From positions 7,189 through 66,933 of the forward strand of contig NZVR01000092.1 of the NCBI GenBank assembly GCA_002701545.1: a stretch of 59,745 nt of DNA, written 5' to 3'. Position 1 is the stretch's first letter, and every line of letters begins with the position of its first letter. Of the stretch, positions 20,138 to 28,473 are shown piece after piece. The position numbers and the translations under genes are program-made. Source of the stretch: Blastopirellula sp. Lineage in GTDB: Bacteria > Planctomycetota > Planctomycetia > Pirellulales > Pirellulaceae. The notes under the pieces are model-generated. The model was not told the origin of the DNA, made no database searches, and worked only from the letters and a program-made list of their open reading frames with translations.

Positions 20138-21277
20138 ATGATCATGCCCATGTCGCGCCGCCAGCTGTTACAAACAGGCCTTGTCGCCGGAACCAGTATT
20201 GCGTCAGGTACCCGCGCGACACGCGCTGCTGCTCCCTCGGCCAAGCATTTGCAAACACGCGTGATCAGCCAGTTGCCAAATCGTTACCACGGTTGGCCAA
20301 CTTTGGCGCGACGGTCCAGCGGCGAACTCGTACTCGTCTGCTCTGGCGGGCGTGAATCTCATGTCTGTCCTTTCGGGCGAGTCGAACTCATGCGCTCGCA
20401 TGACGAGGGCACTACCTGGACATGGCCGGAAACCATCCTGGACGGTCCGATCGACGATCGAGATGCAGGTATCCTCGAAACGGATCAGGGGACGTTACTG
20501 GCAACGACCTTCACCTCACTCGCCTACGAACCTTCCTTGACTCGACTCAGCGGTGAAAAACAACAGCGTTGGCAGGCCGCGCACCAGCGCATCAGTCAGG
20601 AACAACGCCAGCGGGCACTCGGTGTCTGGATGATCCGCTCGACCGACGGCGGTGTCACTTGGTCTCAACGTTATCGCTGCCTGGTCAACAGTCCCCACGG
20701 CCCACAGCAACTTGCCAACGGCAACTTGCTGTATGCCGGAAAACAACTCTGGCAAGATCAGGCGCGGATCGGTGTGTGCCGATCCACCGATGACGGGATC
20801 AGTTGGGAATGGCTGAGTGCGATCCCCACTCGCCCGGGAGACGATCACGCGCAGTATCACGAGTTGCATGCTGTCGAAGCCGGCGATCGAATTGTCGTCC
20901 ACATCCGCAATCACAACGCTCAAAACAGCGGAGAGACGCTACAGACCGAATCCACCGACGGTGGCAACACGTGGTCCACTCCCCACGCCATCGGTGTCTG
21001 GGGACTCCCTTCACACCTGATGAAGTTGCGCGATGGGCGGTTACTCATGAGCTATGGGCATCGCCGGCCCCCATTCGGCAATCAAGCACGCGTCAGCGCA
21101 GATGCCGGGCGCACCTGGTCAGAACCCATCCTGATCTCAGCAGACGGCAACGGGGGCGACCTGGGATACCCCTCCACCGTTCAACTGCGGGATGGCAGTC
21201 TGCTGACTGTTTGGTACGAAAAGCTCAAGTCATCCAACTTTGCCGTCTTGCGACAGGCCCATTGGCAATTGACCTGA
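20138..21277 (+). CDS. Exo-sialidase/BNR-repeat family protein (Tat-type signal)
   Basis: 379 aa from the ATG at 20138, chosen because AAGGA ends 3 bp upstream. The ATG at 20120, also in frame, lies inside the terminator. The signal is Tat-like (MSRRQLLQTGLVAGTSIASG). At least five Asp-boxes (S-x-D-x-G-x-T/S-W) are visible: SHDEGTTW, STDGGVTW, STDDGISW, STDGGNTW and SADAGRTW, as in six-bladed sialidases. Likely role: release of terminal sialic acid or a related sugar from glycans, or sugar binding without hydrolysis. The catalytic Arg triad cannot be confirmed by eye. The gene must be read either through the terminator or from a promoter overlapping it. Confidence 0.85.
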   Translation: MIMPMSRRQLLQTGLVAGTSIASGTRATRAAAPSAKHLQTRVISQLPNRYHGWPTLARRSSGELVLVCSGGRESHVCPFGRVELMRSHDEGTTWTWPETILDGPIDDRDAGILETDQGTLLATTFTSLAYEPSLTRLSGEKQQRWQAAHQRISQEQRQRALGVWMIRSTDGGVTWSQRYRCLVNSPHGPQQLANGNLLYAGKQLWQDQARIGVCRSTDDGISWEWLSAIPTRPGDDHAQYHELHAVEAGDRIVVHIRNHNAQNSGETLQTESTDGGNTWSTPHAIGVWGLPSHLMKLRDGRLLMSYGHRRPPFGNQARVSADAGRTWSEPILISADGNGGDLGYPSTVQLRDGSLLTVWYEKLKSSNFAVLRQAHWQLT

Positions 21278-21359
21278 ACAGCTGTGGTAGCGCCAATCAC
21301 TCAAGACACCTTTCGCGTCTAGAGCGTGATCATCGCGGTGCAACCTGGCGCTGCAACTT

Positions 21360-22037
21360 TTATGGCTGCAGCTTCTCCTCTGCCGCGCTCTTGCGAAAGT
21401 ATTGCGGCATCAACTCCCAACACGTGGTGCGCGCTCCCTGGGAAAACTTTGCCTGGGCCAGACGCCCAACGGTACTGGCCAACGGAGCCCAATGTGACTC
21501 GTCGATCAAGTTCAGGTCAGAACGCTGGAGAGGGCTACGCCGGAGTCCCGTTCCGGTGACCGAACTTCCCGCCTCCAAAGAACTCTCCCAGTGATCCCCG
21601 TCGACGATCTGTGTGGGGATCGTTTCGACGACCGTCTCGCCGTCTTTCCGAAACGTCGCCGCAAACAGCTGATGTCGTTGTGCATCCATGACCGCCGTCA
21701 CCAGCCCTTGCTCAAGCGGAGCCTGAAACGCGATCGCTTCCAACGTGTTCACCCCCAACACCTCGGCCTGACAAGCATAAGCCAACGTTTTGGCCATGGT
21801 GACACCCACGCGTAATCCAGTAAACGAGCCAGGGCCGACCGCCACCGCGATCAGCTTGACGTCGCGCAATGGACGCTGAGCTTGCTGTAACACCTGCTGA
21901 ATTGCCGGGGCCAGCGATTGGGCAGACCGTTGATCTTGGCGCAATCGCAACTCCGTGATCGCCGGACCATCTCCGTCGACATCGAGAATGGCGACGCTGC
22001 CGTAGAGGGACGAGGTCTCGAGAGCCAGGATACACAT
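21360..22037 (-). CDS. tsaB: tRNA threonylcarbamoyladenosine biosynthesis protein TsaB
   Basis: 225 aa from the ATG at 22037 (MCILALETSSLYGSVAILDV). The start ILALETSS and the motif IAVAVGPGSFTGLRVGVTMA are signature TsaB sequences (ASKHA fold, dimerises with TsaD). Together with TsaC, TsaD and TsaE it forms t6A at position 37 of ANN-decoding tRNAs. The C-terminal part (after about residue 150) is less conserved, as usual. It is convergent with the sialidase gene. Confidence 0.95.
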   Translation of the reverse strand: MCILALETSSLYGSVAILDVDGDGPAITELRLRQDQRSAQSLAPAIQQVLQQAQRPLRDVKLIAVAVGPGSFTGLRVGVTMAKTLAYACQAEVLGVNTLEAIAFQAPLEQGLVTAVMDAQRHQLFAATFRKDGETVVETIPTQIVDGDHWESSLEAGSSVTGTGLRRSPLQRSDLNLIDESHWAPLASTVGRLAQAKFSQGARTTCWELMPQYFRKSAAEEKLQP

Positions 22038-22360
22038 GGGAAATCTGTCTAAGAGTGTGGAACAGGACGTTTTCACGCAGAAAACTCATAGGGCGCAAGT
22101 TTCGATCCTAAGCGAAACCCACTCCATGACAAGTGCCCGAGATGGTGACCTGCCCAAATCACACGCCGGCACGGGACATCAGGGGTCCTGACGATTGAAA
22201 CGGCCCCTGAGGAATTTTCGTTGGCCTTTCAGAGCAGATCAGGCCAAAGTTTCGCAGGGCTCACTCCCGATCATTAGTTAGGCAAGTTCGGGAAACCGCC
22301 GAACATCTGTCAAGCCGGGTTTGACACACAATACTCTCTAGCATTACTGTAGAGAATTGA
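22038..22360. other. Intergenic stretch before tRNA-Val
   Basis: 323 bases with no gene. It holds the upstream region of tsaB (minus strand) and the presumed promoter of tRNA-Val. TTGACA is found at 22321-22326 with TACTGTAGA-like sequence near 22345-22353, a plausible -35/-10 pair for the tRNA. Confidence 0.45.
22321..22353 (+). promoter_or_regulatory. Possible sigma-70 promoter of tRNA-Val
   Basis: TTGACA at 22321-22326 is a perfect -35 hexamer. A weaker -10 candidate (TACTGT, 22345-22350) follows at an 18-bp spacing, about 10 bp before the tRNA. This was judged from hexamer match and position only. Confidence 0.5.
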
Positions 22361-22434
22361 GGGCGCTTAGCTCAGTTGGCTAGAGCATCGCGCTTACAAC
22401 GCGAGGGTCACAGGTTCGAGTCCTGTAGCGCCCA
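22361..22434 (+). tRNA. tRNA-Val (anticodon TAC)
   Basis: All arms fold: acceptor GGGCGCT/AGCGCCC, D-stem GCTC/GAGC, anticodon stem TCGCG/CGCGA with loop CTTACAA (anticodon TAC), variable GGGTC, T-stem ACAGG/CCTGT with loop TTCGAGT, discriminator A. CCA is not encoded. Confidence 0.97.
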
Positions 22435-22540
22435 CTTCCTTTTCTCTGTTCTGTGGTTTCCCACTCGTGGCTCACCCGGTTGCCAGAGGAAGCGACGTAC
22501 AGTTTTCACCACCCGGTCTCACAGATAACTCTGCTCATTC

Positions 22541-22882
22541 ATGGCAAAGTCTCGTTCACGACAACCAGTGTTTGAGTACGTGGAGCCCATTGGAGCTCGC
22601 GTGCTGGTCCGCAAAGACGAACCAAAACGGGAGACCAAAGGGGGGATCGCCCTTCCTGACGCTGCGGAAATCCCCACCATCACGGGAAGAATCGTTACCA
22701 TTTCGGCACAAGTCGAGAACGATCCGGACGTGCCGCTGCGACAATACGACAAGATCCTCTTTCATCCCAAAGACGCCATTCCTGTCGACTTCGAACCGGA
22801 CAACCAGTTGTTCGTCGTTCCGGTAGAAGACGTCGTGGCCGTCTTTCGCCGCGATGCCTCCGCGGAGGCGGAAGACGAATAA
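22541..22882 (+). CDS. Co-chaperonin GroES family protein (stand-alone)
   Basis: 113 aa, slightly longer than the usual about 97 because of N- and C-terminal extensions (MAKSRSRQPVFEYVEPIGAR and the acidic tail ASAEAEDE). Core features: R-V-L-V-R at the first strand, the mobile loop RETKGGIALPDAAE (canonical GGIVL is GGIAL here), and GRIVTISAQVENDPDVPLRQ matching the roof/base part. No groEL is adjacent. Instead a tRNA-Val lies upstream and an SpoU methyltransferase starts 15 bp downstream. It could be a second, specialised GroES in a genome with another groESL copy. The family is clear; the partner chaperonin is unknown. Confidence 0.85.
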   Translation: MAKSRSRQPVFEYVEPIGARVLVRKDEPKRETKGGIALPDAAEIPTITGRIVTISAQVENDPDVPLRQYDKILFHPKDAIPVDFEPDNQLFVVPVEDVVAVFRRDASAEAEDE

Positions 22883-22897
22883 CCCGCTGGTCCGGCG

Positions 22898-23692
22898 ATG
22901 CCGCTGCAATCGATCACCGACCTGAAAGACCCGCGGATCGCACCTTATGCGAACCTGCGTCATTCCCGAGTCGCACATGAACGGGAACTGTTTGTCTGTG
23001 AAGGTCGACTTCTGGTTGATCGACTCATTGCCAGTCGGTTCACCGTCGACTCCTTGATGCTCGAAGCACGGTATGCCGAGGAATATGTGGATGCGGTTGC
23101 TCCGGAAACACCGATCTTCGCCATCCCCGACGGCACTTTCGAACAGGTTGTGGGATTTAATTTTCACCGCGGCATCCTGGCCTGCGGCCGCCGCTCGACA
23201 AGCCGCGACTGGAAGGCCCTCGCAACGGACGATCACAACCCGATCTGCCTGGTGGTGTGCGTCAACGTTTGCGATCCGGAAAACCTTGGCAGCATCATGC
23301 GCAACGCCGCCGCGTTCGGGGCCAACGCCGTCATCGTCGGACCTCACTGTGCAGATGCCTTCTCACGGCGCACCCTGCGGACCGCCATGGGCACGCATTT
23401 CCAACTCCCCGTTTTCGAACCCACATCGATGCTCGAAACGCTGAAGGAACTCGGTGCTGACGGCATCGAAACCGTGGCCACGGTCGTCAGCCAAGACGCA
23501 GAACCGCTGCCCAGTGCGACACCGCTGCCGCGCATGGCGCTGGTGTTTGGCAACGAGGGACACGGTCTCCAACCCGAATGCATCGATGTCTGCTGCCGCC
23601 AAGTCACCATTCCCATGCCGGGTGGCACCGATTCACTGAATGTTGCCACCGCATCAGCCATCTTCTTGTACCACTACCTCCACCGTGGCTGA
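22898..23692 (+). CDS. TrmH/SpoU family RNA 2'-O-methyltransferase
   Basis: 264 aa. An N-terminal RNA-binding SpoU_sub_bind-like domain (HSRVAHERELFVCEGRLLVD) is followed by the SPOUT catalytic domain. Motif 1 is NVCDPENLGSIMRNAAAFGA (N...NxGxxxR), motif 2 is RMALVFGNEGHGLQPECI and motif 3 is IPMPGGTDSLNVATASAIFL, the trefoil-knot AdoMet site. The target nucleotide is in rRNA or tRNA and cannot be decided. It starts 15 bp after the GroES gene, so the two probably form one transcript. Confidence 0.93.
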   Translation: MPLQSITDLKDPRIAPYANLRHSRVAHERELFVCEGRLLVDRLIASRFTVDSLMLEARYAEEYVDAVAPETPIFAIPDGTFEQVVGFNFHRGILACGRRSTSRDWKALATDDHNPICLVVCVNVCDPENLGSIMRNAAAFGANAVIVGPHCADAFSRRTLRTAMGTHFQLPVFEPTSMLETLKELGADGIETVATVVSQDAEPLPSATPLPRMALVFGNEGHGLQPECIDVCCRQVTIPMPGGTDSLNVATASAIFLYHYLHRG

Positions 23693-23772
23693 AACATGAG
23701 TCCATCGCCACAAGCGAAATAGGTCGCCGCCCCATGTCTCCAACAGCTACAATGGGCAACGGAGATACCAAT

Positions 23773-25698
23773 ATGGAACAGCGCCGTCTGCACAAGACAC
23801 TCATCGACTACATGGTGATTGCGATCAGTCCCGCACTCATCATGCTGCTCGTTGGCAGCCTGTGCTTCTTTTTGCTGACCGCCTTCTATGACGGCGAGCA
23901 TCACTTACGGTTGACTTGGATTTTTGGCTTTTTTGTTCTCGGAGCGGTGATGGTCGGCCGCCTGTCCATCGAAGAAGGCAAAGAATATGCCATGCTATTC
24001 GCCCTTCCCCTGGCAGGCGTTGTCTGCCTTGCGGTGATCACCCTGTTCCGACTCAACCCCTTGCTCTGCCTGATGCTCGTCGCCGTCGTTTGGTTTTGCG
24101 CACACAAGTTGACCTGGGACTGCACCGTGGTCGACGAACGAGAAGATGCCTCGGGGCAGGGGTTGTTGCAGCAGATCGGCTGGGAGCCCAACACCGATGA
24201 GGACAACCACGAAACACAGGCGACCTCCGACAGCAGTGAGCAGACAAACACAACCTGGTGGCAACAATATATCGCCCGGCGAAAACGGGCTCACACTCCC
24301 GGCGTATGGGTTGTCTACTTCTCCAGCATCGCCTTGCCATTGTTTGGATTTGGCCAACTCTTAATCCCCGGTGACGACGCAGCTTCACGCAACTATGCCT
24401 TTCGCCTACTGATGGTCTTTGTCGCCAGCGCACTGCTGCTGCTGCTCACCACCAGCTTTCTCGGCTTGCGACGCTACCTGCGACAACGCAGTATGGAAAT
24501 GCCGACGGAAATGGCCAGCGGTTGGCTGGCGCTCGGTGGCTGCCTGATTGTCGGATTATTGGCGTTCTGCTTGCTGCTCCCTCGCCCCGGCCCAAACGGG
24601 TCGCTCAGCAACCTCATTGCCAAGGTCGGTTCTCCTGAAGACTTGATCAACAGCCGCTTCGGGTTCGGAAAAGGTGAACACGACGAAGATCAGGCAACCC
24701 GTACCGATGACAACGGCAATGAATTCGGCGACGGCGATCCCTCATCATCCTCCGATCCGCAATCGCAGACACCAGCGAATCACCCCAACGCCCAGGATAC
24801 GACGTCAAACTCGCAAGCGTCCGACAACTCACAATCCGACAACTCACAATCCGACAACTCACAATCCAACCAAGACACCGCGGGCGACTCGACGAATAAC
24901 GACGGCTCATCTGACAAGCCTCCGTCCGATTCCAATCGCTCTCAGGGCGACAGCCGGCAATCGCCAACGGACAGCCAACCCGCTCGCCGCAATGAACAAC
25001 AGGAGCAGCAACGCCTGGAAAACGACGAACGCAATGCGCGCCGTCGCAACTCTCCGCGGCAACGCCAATCCAAACCATCACCGCCACCCCCAGACCAAAA
25101 TCCAGAATCATCGCGTCAGCAGCCTCAACAGAAAACCAACCTCCCTTCGTGGACCGAACTCTCACCGTTGGTGTTCCTGCTATTCAAGCTCGTCCTGTGG
25201 GGATGCATGGCCGCTGTCGCAGGGTACTTGCTGTATAAGAACTGGGATAAAGTCCTTGCCGCTTGGCAAAAATTCCGTCGTGAACTTGCCGAATTCTGGC
25301 AGCGGTGGTTCGGTCAAACTCACACCCCCGAGGATACCGCGACGGGCGACATGGTCAGGCGGCAGGTCGAGCGACCGTTTTCCAGTTTTCGTAACCCCTT
25401 TGCAGACGGTTCCATCCGTCACGATTCGCCGGCTGCCATCGTGAAATACAGCTTCGAGGCTCTGGAAGCCTGGGGGCGCGAGCATGGTCTTCCGCGAGGC
25501 GAGGACCAGACACCACACGAATTTGCACAGCAGCTCGCGCCGCGTGTGCCGCACATGGCTGCGGAAACCATGCAGCTCGCGGACCTCTACAACCAAGCTG
25601 CCTATGCAGCGTCTACCGTTCCAGAAGCGACCTTGCCCAAATTAAAAGCATTTTGGCACAAGCTCACTGGACCACCGCCGGTGGCAACGACCGGTTAA
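23773..25698 (+). CDS. Large membrane protein with Ser/Asn/Gln-rich linker and C-terminal DUF4129 domain
   Basis: 641 aa from the ATG at 23773, chosen for GGAGA at 23761-23765; the frame is open upstream into the methyltransferase. There are about seven membrane helices in the first 265 residues, in two groups (about 14-111 and 178-265). A low-complexity Asp/Asn/Ser/Gln-rich segment of about 165 residues follows, then another TM helix (LSPLVFLLFKLVLWGCMAAV) and a C-terminal domain (about the last 75 residues, with the helix AIVKYSFEALEAWGREHGLP) matching DUF4129. DUF4129 often follows a transglutaminase-like domain, which is missing here. A three-copy 15-bp repeat encodes part of the linker. 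The role is unknown. Confidence 0.78.
   Translation: MEQRRLHKTLIDYMVIAISPALIMLLVGSLCFFLLTAFYDGEHHLRLTWIFGFFVLGAVMVGRLSIEEGKEYAMLFALPLAGVVCLAVITLFRLNPLLCLMLVAVVWFCAHKLTWDCTVVDEREDASGQGLLQQIGWEPNTDEDNHETQATSDSSEQTNTTWWQQYIARRKRAHTPGVWVVYFSSIALPLFGFGQLLIPGDDAASRNYAFRLLMVFVASALLLLLTTSFLGLRRYLRQRSMEMPTEMASGWLALGGCLIVGLLAFCLLLPRPGPNGSLSNLIAKVGSPEDLINSRFGFGKGEHDEDQATRTDDNGNEFGDGDPSSSSDPQSQTPANHPNAQDTTSNSQASDNSQSDNSQSDNSQSNQDTAGDSTNNDGSSDKPPSDSNRSQGDSRQSPTDSQPARRNEQQEQQRLENDERNARRRNSPRQRQSKPSPPPPDQNPESSRQQPQQKTNLPSWTELSPLVFLLFKLVLWGCMAAVAGYLLYKNWDKVLAAWQKFRRELAEFWQRWFGQTHTPEDTATGDMVRRQVERPFSSFRNPFADGSIRHDSPAAIVKYSFEALEAWGREHGLPRGEDQTPHEFAQQLAPRVPHMAAETMQLADLYNQAAYAASTVPEATLPKLKAFWHKLTGPPPVATTG
24820..24864 (+). 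repeat. Three tandem 15-bp repeats inside the DUF4129 gene
   Basis: Three exact copies of TCCGACAACTCACAA at 24820-24834, 24835-24849 and 24850-24864. They keep the reading frame and code for a repeated S-D-N-S-Q unit in the disordered linker. Copy number could vary between strains. Confidence 0.92.
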
Positions 25699-25812
25699 CA
25701 GAACCCCTACGGACGGTGCGCTCCCATCAGGCGCCACAGCGCGCAGTCTGCCAGCGGCGATACCCTTCGTCGTTCCTTCAAGCCAGCACCAGCACACAGA
25801 CGCTGGGGCATC

Positions 25813-27177
25813 TCATTCGTCATCTCGCCGTTGAGGGCGTTGCCACGGAACCGCACCACCACGCTGCACCTGACGCCGCAAAACAGCCGAAAGCGTGTTG
25901 AACATCCGCCGATTCTGCTCCGCCAAGTTTTTCGTTTCCAGCGGGTCGACCTTCAGATGATATAACTCGAGTGGTGCGAAGGGACTGTTCTGCAGTAGTT
26001 TCCAGTCACCTTGCCTGACAGCTTGGATCGTCAAACCCGCATAGCGCGTCCCGCCCTCTCGGCGATGAAAGAAAAGGTTCCGATCCGCAGTGTCTTGCGC
26101 CTTGCCCAACAGCGTCGGCAAGATCGAGATCCCGTCAATCCGGTGGTCCAATTTGATTCCTGCGGCGTCGCAGATCGTGGCGTAGAGATCCATCGTCATA
26201 CCAATATTCGTCGTGCGACTACCCGCCTTCACCTTGCCGGGCCAGACCACACAAGTTGGTACACGCAAGCCACCCTCATACATACTCTGCTTGCCATCAC
26301 GCGTCGCACCATTGTTGGCCCCTACGTTGACCTGGCCTCCATTGTCGGATGAAAAAATCACCAGCGTCTTGTCAGCCAACTGCGTCTCCTCCAACGTCTC
26401 CATCACCTTGCCAATGCCAGCGTCCATATGTTCGATCAAAGCCACAAGTTTGGCACGGCGATCCGCGATATCGCCCTCGCGCTGCTTGACCCGTTCTAAC
26501 CAATCGGCCGGCGGTTGGATCGGTGTATGGGGTGCGTTGTAAGCAAGGTAGAGAAAAAACGGCTTATCGTTAGCCTGGCGTTGTTGCAAATAATCACAGG
26601 CCCAATCCGTAAACAGATCGGTCGCATGTCCGGCGGGGTCAATTTCCCGCTCGTTGAGTCGCATGTAATTGATGCCATGACGACGATGCTTGTAGTAATC
26701 ATCCATCATGTCACCGAGATAGCCGTGAAAATGATCGAATCCACGTTCGTTCGGTGTGCTGGGAGAGGCGAGCCCCAAATGCCACTTGCCGACAATCGCC
26801 GTGTCATAGCCTGTCTGACGCAACACCTCGGGCAACATGACCGCACGCGGGTCGAGAAATCCCCAACTGTTTTCCGGATGCGTGCGAATGACTCCGGGGA
26901 CCCCGACCAGTTCTGGATAGCGACCAGTCAGCAAAGAAGCACGCGTAGGCGAGCAAACGGGGCAATTGGCGTAAAAGTTATCGAATCGCATGCCCGCAGA
27001 AATCAACGCGTCGACGTGTGGAGAACGAAGGTCGGTGGCTCCGTAAGCACTCAGGTCCCCATAGCCCAGGTCATCCACCAGAATCACCACGACGTTGGGA
27101 TGCTCTGCGGCTTGCAGCATTGGGATTGCCAATAAGCTCACCGCGACAAACATCTTGAAATTGACTCGTCGCATCAC
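25813..27177 (-). CDS. Secreted sulfatase
   Basis: 454 aa. A signal peptide of about 24 residues (MLQAAEHP region) precedes the sulfatase domain. Metal-binding Asp35-Asp36 lies in VVILVDDLGYGDLSAYGATD. The formylglycine motif is a canonical CSPTR with Cys75, followed by ASLLTGRYPE. Further ligands are in IVGKWHLG and VIFSSDNGGQVN. This compact single-domain enzyme should be active on a sulfated sugar, given a formylglycine-generating enzyme. It stands alone, convergent with the DUF4129 gene, and is unlike the sulfatase at 807 in having canonical motifs and no extra domain. Confidence 0.95.
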   Translation of the reverse strand: MMRRVNFKMFVAVSLLAIPMLQAAEHPNVVVILVDDLGYGDLSAYGATDLRSPHVDALISAGMRFDNFYANCPVCSPTRASLLTGRYPELVGVPGVIRTHPENSWGFLDPRAVMLPEVLRQTGYDTAIVGKWHLGLASPSTPNERGFDHFHGYLGDMMDDYYKHRRHGINYMRLNEREIDPAGHATDLFTDWACDYLQQRQANDKPFFLYLAYNAPHTPIQPPADWLERVKQREGDIADRRAKLVALIEHMDAGIGKVMETLEETQLADKTLVIFSSDNGGQVNVGANNGATRDGKQSMYEGGLRVPTCVVWPGKVKAGSRTTNIGMTMDLYATICDAAGIKLDHRIDGISILPTLLGKAQDTADRNLFFHRREGGTRYAGLTIQAVRQGDWKLLQNSPFAPLELYHLKVDPLETKNLAEQNRRMFNTLSAVLRRQVQRGGAVPWQRPQRRDDE

Positions 27178-27318
27178 CGTAAAACTCCCTGAAATTCATT
27201 GCAGACGGAGCCCTATCCTAGCTCAGACGACCACGCGTTCCACCCCACGCCCCTGTCGGATCCGTTGCTGCAATTGACCATCCCGGGGTGGGGTTGTAAA
27301 CTCAGAAGTTCACCAGAC

Positions 27319-27393
27319 GGTGGATGTAGCTCAGTTGGTTAGAGCATCGGATTGTGGTTCCGAGGGTCGGGGGTTCGAATCCCCTCATCCACC
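27319..27393 (+). tRNA. tRNA-His (anticodon GTG)
   Basis: Acceptor GTGGATG/CATCCAC (27320-27326 with 27386-27392), D-stem GCTC/GAGC, anticodon stem TCGGA/TCCGA with loop TTGTGGT (anticodon GTG), T-loop TTCGAAT. The extra G at 27319 is in position -1 facing C73 (27393), the histidine identity feature. Confidence 0.97.
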
Positions 27394-27750
27394 CTTTTCT
27401 CTTTGGCATGCCTTGGGTGGCCTGCCCCCCGGTCAGCCTCGACCATCGTCGCTATGGCATCCCGAGTTCTCAGCGGCGCGGATCACTTGCCTGCTGACCT
27501 AGCCACTCCGTCCCGGCATCTCGGCCAACGCCATCATTTCGCTCACATCGACGCCATGCTGGTGCAACGTTTGCATATGCCGCGTCCCGCTTGAGCGTTT
27601 GTCGTGATGCCCGTTCCATCTGCGTACTCCAGTGCAACGCCCCGGCAGGCCTATGGCATTTTCTGTGACTGTGAGACTTGTGTGGTATACTGCTGCAAAA
27701 TCCATCGTCAGCTGTTGCACACCATTCACATCTTCCATGATCGAGTTCCC

Positions 27751-28473
27751 ATGCAATCCCTTGGTTGGTCGTCTTCCGCAATCTTCGTCATATTGACTTT
27801 TATCGCCTTGCATCCGCACCAGGCACGCGCGTTGGAGCCTGGATTTGTGTCGATGTTCGATGGCAAGTCCCTGCAGGGATGGGAGGTGTCTTCACCTCAA
27901 GCGAAGCAGGCTTGGACCGTCCAAGATGGCATGATCGTCGGCGACGGAGATAAGGGCCGCAGTTATCTGGTCTATACCTCGAATCGGGAGCTGGCCGATT
28001 TTGAATTGAAGTTCCGCTACCGGTTACCGGACAAAGGCAATACCGGTGTGAACCTTCGCGCACGCGTAGACGAGACAGGGCGTCGCGATTATCAGTCCTA
28101 TCACGCCGACCTGGGCCATGTCGGAATTGGTGCAAACATCCTGGGTGCTTGGGATTTCCACACACCTGGTCGTAGAGAGCACGGCTGCCCGCGAGGCAAA
28201 CGTCTGGTGATCGACAAAAACGACAAGGCGGTCTATTCCAACATTGAAGATGGCATCACACTCGATGACATTCGCGACCGTGACTGGAATGACGTCCACG
28301 TCATCGCCAAGGGCAACCGATTCACGATGTACATCAACGGCAAGCTTGCTGCCGAGTTCACCGAGCACCTCCCGAAAGCCCGCCGCTTGCATAAGGGAAT
28401 GATCCAGTTGCAATTACACGATCCTGGCATGATCGTGCATTTCCAGGACCTGCGCATCAAGATTCTCAAGTAA
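27751..28473 (+). CDS. DUF1080 (3-keto-disaccharide hydrolase-type) secreted protein
   Basis: 240 aa from the ATG at 27751, followed by a signal peptide (MQSLGWSSSAIFVILTFIAL...ARA). The frame is open further up to 27604, but that part is cysteine-rich and lacks a signal. The concanavalin-like DUF1080 fold is seen in FVSMFDGKSLQGWEV, GRSYLVYTSNRELADFELKF, and the terminal WNDVHVIAKGNRFTMYINGK. This planctomycete family is associated with 3-keto-disaccharide and glycan breakdown in the periplasm. Its stop overlaps by one base the ATG of msrP (TAATG at 28471-28475), so translation is coupled. Confidence 0.9.
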   Translation: MQSLGWSSSAIFVILTFIALHPHQARALEPGFVSMFDGKSLQGWEVSSPQAKQAWTVQDGMIVGDGDKGRSYLVYTSNRELADFELKFRYRLPDKGNTGVNLRARVDETGRRDYQSYHADLGHVGIGANILGAWDFHTPGRREHGCPRGKRLVIDKNDKAVYSNIEDGITLDDIRDRDWNDVHVIAKGNRFTMYINGKLAAEFTEHLPKARRLHKGMIQLQLHDPGMIVHFQDLRIKILK

